From: Nitrososphaerota archaeon
Lineage (GTDB): Archaea > Thermoproteota > Nitrososphaeria_A > Caldarchaeales > JAVZCJ01
Direction of reading: 5' to 3'
Assembly (NCBI GenBank): GCA_038874475.1
Contig: JAVZCJ010000009.1
Location: 1 to 64,000 of the forward strand
Length of the DNA: 64,000 bases
The notes beneath the pieces are model-generated. The model was not told where the DNA came from, made no database searches, and saw nothing but the letters and a program-made list of their open reading frames with translations. Position 1 is the stretch's first letter. Each line of letters begins with the position of its first letter. The position numbers and the translations under genes were made by a program. Below are positions 61,674 through 64,000 of this stretch, piece after piece.

Positions 61674-64000
61674 TTAATCTTGAGGATATTCATTCCTTAT
61701 GAAATTCTCAAAATTATAATTACCATTACAAATTGTTAACCAACTTATATTTCCATTAAATGCATTCTTTAGTGCTTCTTTTACTCTATTCAAAGCTTCA
61801 TCACTAAGCTGTTTATAGAAAGTCAATACTATCTTCTTCCCATTTTCGTATTTTTCTTCATTATACTTTATGTAATACTCCTTTAATTCTTTTATTAGTT
61901 CTTTTATATCCTTTTCATATTTTGTCGTTTCATCTTCCCAATATTTTACTTCTATAAGATGCTTTGTAGTTTCAATATCAATTTTACCATCATCGATACG
62001 AACATCTATTATAGTGCCTTTAGGTGTATTTTCTAATATTATTTGACAAATTCTATATTCTCCTAAAAGCCCTTTTTCTGGGTCACTTGTAACATCGCAC
62101 TCTCTTAATCCCATTACACTTCCATATGCTCTCGATATTTTTTCAATAGCTTCATAATCCTTAATATTTTCCATTTTTACAAAATCAAAAATAACTATAA
62201 CAGTACTATGTGGAGCTACACCTTTATTTTTACAATTATCTGAACCTAATCCTATTCTAATTGTTAATAGATCTGGTTTAAAGAAAACATATCTGGTTGT
62301 TACTATTGTTTCATCTAGTTTAACTATTGTTGCTATAAGAACTGCTCTTTCCTCTATAAGTTTCTTCCAATCTACATTCAATACTCCCTCTTCTAACTTC
62401 ACATATTTTGAATATTGTTGTGAAAGAGAAAGAGCTTTTTTAGTCCACATAAGAAAAGAAACTCTATATTCACTTTCTACCATTACAGGAGCAAATATTT
62501 TACCATTACCAGTATCCGTAGAAATAATTAGGAAACCCTCTTCTCCTGGAATATATTTAATACTTTTGAGAAACTCTGCAACTTCAACTGGAACACGCGT
62601 CATCCCCTCACTACTTTTTATTAATGGTACATATCCATTTAACTCACTCTCTCTAATTTTTATTGGAACTTTTAAACCGAAAAATGCAGTATTCTTACCT
62701 GCAACTTCTGTATCAATATATGTATGGTACCATCCTACACTCTTTTCCTCTTTCATAAATGTTAGGAAATCATTTTTATTACATGATACTTTTAATGCTT
62801 TGTTTATCCAATCATTAAATAGATTCCAATCTATCCCAACAATATTGCCTTCCTTTCCCACTAAAGTATACTTATGAAGTAGGTCATTAAGATGTAAAAA
62901 TCTTGTATATACAAGTTTAACATCATTAACATCTCTCAAATTGTAAACGTTTCTAAAGTTATTTATTATCGAATTTATTTTTCCTAATGTAGTATCATCT
63001 AAACTTTTAATATATTCTAAATTCCAATAATCTAAGAATTCTGTCATATGATCAAGCAATGTAACACGCATTTTACTAGAAGTGATAGATTTTCTAAGTT
63101 CATATGTCCAATCAAATGTATTAGATAAAAGTAAAACTTTTGATTGTTTTCCACTATCAATATAATCGTTAAGAATGTTATTTAGTTTTATTCTTTTTTC
63201 ATAACTCCCATAACTTCCTAGAGATGTCTCCCAACCAATAAAGCCCTTAAATAATCTTTTATAATCTTCTCCTCCTTTTAATATTCTCCACCCTTCCTTA
63301 AAAATTTCAAGATTTTTATCGTTACTCAAATAATCTTTAGCTATCTTAACAGGATCAGGAACCCCTACTTCCTTTGGAATGTTATCTAATGCTTCAAAAG
63401 TATCTTTTGTAAATTCTATACTTCCAGTTTTTCCATAAATATCTCCAGCTAATTTGAAAAGTTCTCCAGAAAGCCCTTTAAGAAGATCTTTATTATATTC
63501 TCCTTCTCTTTTTCCTGCAATTTCAATAATTTCATTTGCAAGAGAATAAAATTGATAAGTCTTCTTTCCTACAGGATCTAATAAAGATAGATCTTTTGTT
63601 ATTTTATCTTCTGTTAAATCTTTAATGAGTGGCTCTAAATCTGCTTTTAATCTATATTGTGTTTTCTCACTTTTGCTACTTAATAATCCAGCTGCAGCAA
63701 TCCCCTCTAAAATATTCTCAACTTTACTTGAGTATGTTTTTCCAATTGAAGCAACATTTTTTACAGATCCTTTTATCATTACTGTAAAATCCATAATGTT
63801 TGGACTGAGCCATTCTTTTAATGAGTCTTTTACAGCACTCCATAATGAAATCTTATTACCTAAATTCTCATCTAATTTTTTAATAGATGCTGCTACTGCA
63901 ACATATGAAGCAACATTTATAATTGAAGCTACTACATCTCCAGTAGCATAACCTTTTTCATATTCATTTCTTGCTTTTTCTATTCCAAGTGCTATTTTTA
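61674..64000 (-). CDS. Large protein, 5' end beyond window; possible polymorphic-toxin-like with C-terminal nuclease-fold domain
   Basis: The reverse frame is open from the window edge to the stop at 61674, at least 775 residues. Its visible N-terminal part has YEKGYATGDVVASIINVASYVAVAAS, like the glycine/alanine helical pre-toxin segments of secreted polymorphic toxins. The last 110 residues contain DVRIDDGKIDIE, then HLIEVKYWEDE, a D...E-x-K pattern of the PD-(D/E)xK fold, and an Arg/Lys-rich helix. The middle is alpha/beta with no recognised domain. ATG at 63794 is internal, not the start. No immunity protein or secretion gene is certain. Confidence 0.6.
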   Translation of the reverse strand, partial: KIALGIEKARNEYEKGYATGDVVASIINVASYVAVAASIKKLDENLGNKISLWSAVKDSLKEWLSPNIMDFTVMIKGSVKNVASIGKTYSSKVENILEGIAAAGLLSSKSEKTQYRLKADLEPLIKDLTEDKITKDLSLLDPVGKKTYQFYSLANEIIEIAGKREGEYNKDLLKGLSGELFKLAGDIYGKTGSIEFTKDTFEALDNIPKEVGVPDPVKIAKDYLSNDKNLEIFKEGWRILKGGEDYKRLFKGFIGWETSLGSYGSYEKRIKLNNILNDYIDSGKQSKVLLLSNTFDWTYELRKSITSSKMRVTLLDHMTEFLDYWNLEYIKSLDDTTLGKINSIINNFRNVYNLRDVNDVKLVYTRFLHLNDLLHKYTLVGKEGNIVGIDWNLFNDWINKALKVSCNKNDFLTFMKEEKSVGWYHTYIDTEVAGKNTAFFGLKVPIKIRESELNGYVPLIKSSEGMTRVPVEVAEFLKSIKYIPGEEGFLIISTDTGNGKIFAPVMVESEYRVSFLMWTKKALSLSQQYSKYVKLEEGVLNVDWKKLIEERAVLIATIVKLDETIVTTRYVFFKPDLLTIRIGLGSDNCKNKGVAPHSTVIVIFDFVKMENIKDYEAIEKISRAYGSVMGLRECDVTSDPEKGLLGEYRICQIILENTPKGTIIDVRIDDGKIDIETTKHLIEVKYWEDETTKYEKDIKELIKELKEYYIKYNEEKYENGKKIVLTFYKQLSDEALNRVKEALKNAFNGNISWLTICNGNYNFENFIRNEYPQD

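Noticed and set aside
1-64000. tRNA, rRNA genes or CRISPR arrays
   Set aside because: GC-rich structured blocks were looked for on both strands; only the alba hairpin and the C/D sRNA stood out, and no regularly spaced repeats were seen.

Overview
The window is strongly AT-rich, densely packed DNA from an archaeon. Marker genes are archaeal: Alba, Hjc resolvase, Taw1, the GatD/GatE tRNA-dependent amidotransferase, a proteasome beta subunit, a geranylgeranyl reductase-type flavoprotein, archaeal translin, archaemetzincin, NurA/HerA, a RimI/Ard1 acetyltransferase and a box C/D-type sRNA. A tungsten-type aldehyde oxidoreductase, HypF, hexulose-phosphate synthase and Alba fit an anaerobic, probably thermophilic member of the TACK/Thermoproteota side. 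I cannot name a genus. Promoters look archaeal (AT-rich TATA boxes about 25-30 nt before start codons, many leaderless), but several genes inside operons have Shine-Dalgarno sites (GAGGTGA, GGAGG).

Layout. 1-3.1 kb: the end of a corrinoid protein gene, then a divergent pair of a creatininase-superfamily hydrolase and an inositol-dehydrogenase-like oxidoreductase, then a MoaD-like protein. 3.2-8.7 kb: housekeeping genes (HPS, Hjc, Alba, GGR, translin, Taw1, PsmB). 8.9-12.0 kb: EtfB-EtfA-GlcD, a flavin-based lactate/glycolate-type dehydrogenase. 12.1-14.4 kb: two surface proteins, one extremely threonine-rich. 14.4-25.6 kb: formyl-THF cyclo-ligase, PyrE, a degenerate LarA-like protein, an M50 protease, RimI, GalK/GalT, a C/D sRNA, an Ig-like surface protein and a 2-hydroxyacid dehydrogenase. 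25.6-38.9 kb: the accessory region. 39-61 kb: mostly core genes (CysS, a nucleotidyltransferase-kinase fusion, archaemetzincin, aminotransferase, DeoC, GatDE, NurA-HerA, HypF, M29 peptidase) with an AOR/ferredoxin pair set among four winged-helix paralogues. 61-64 kb: a very large protein with a possible C-terminal nuclease domain, followed by a small gene, resembling a toxin/immunity pair.

The most unusual part is 26.3-38.9 kb. It holds four different uroporphyrinogen-decarboxylase-superfamily (MtaA/MtbA-like) methyltransferases, a corrinoid protein, a carbohydrate-type ABC importer (binding protein plus two permeases, no ATPase) whose operon ends in one of the methyltransferases, and a divergent 783-residue tandem alpha/beta hydrolase with a C-terminal winged-helix-like tail. 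Beside it lie a decayed transposase and a broken iolB gene. With the inositol-dehydrogenase-like and creatininase-like genes next to a second corrinoid protein at the left edge, this suggests uptake of a methylated polyol or sugar (or a methyl-ester conjugate), release or transfer of its methyl group to a corrinoid, and catabolism of the sugar or cyclitol skeleton. The gene identities are read from the sequence. The substrate and the joined-up pathway are inference.

No tRNA, rRNA or CRISPR array was found.
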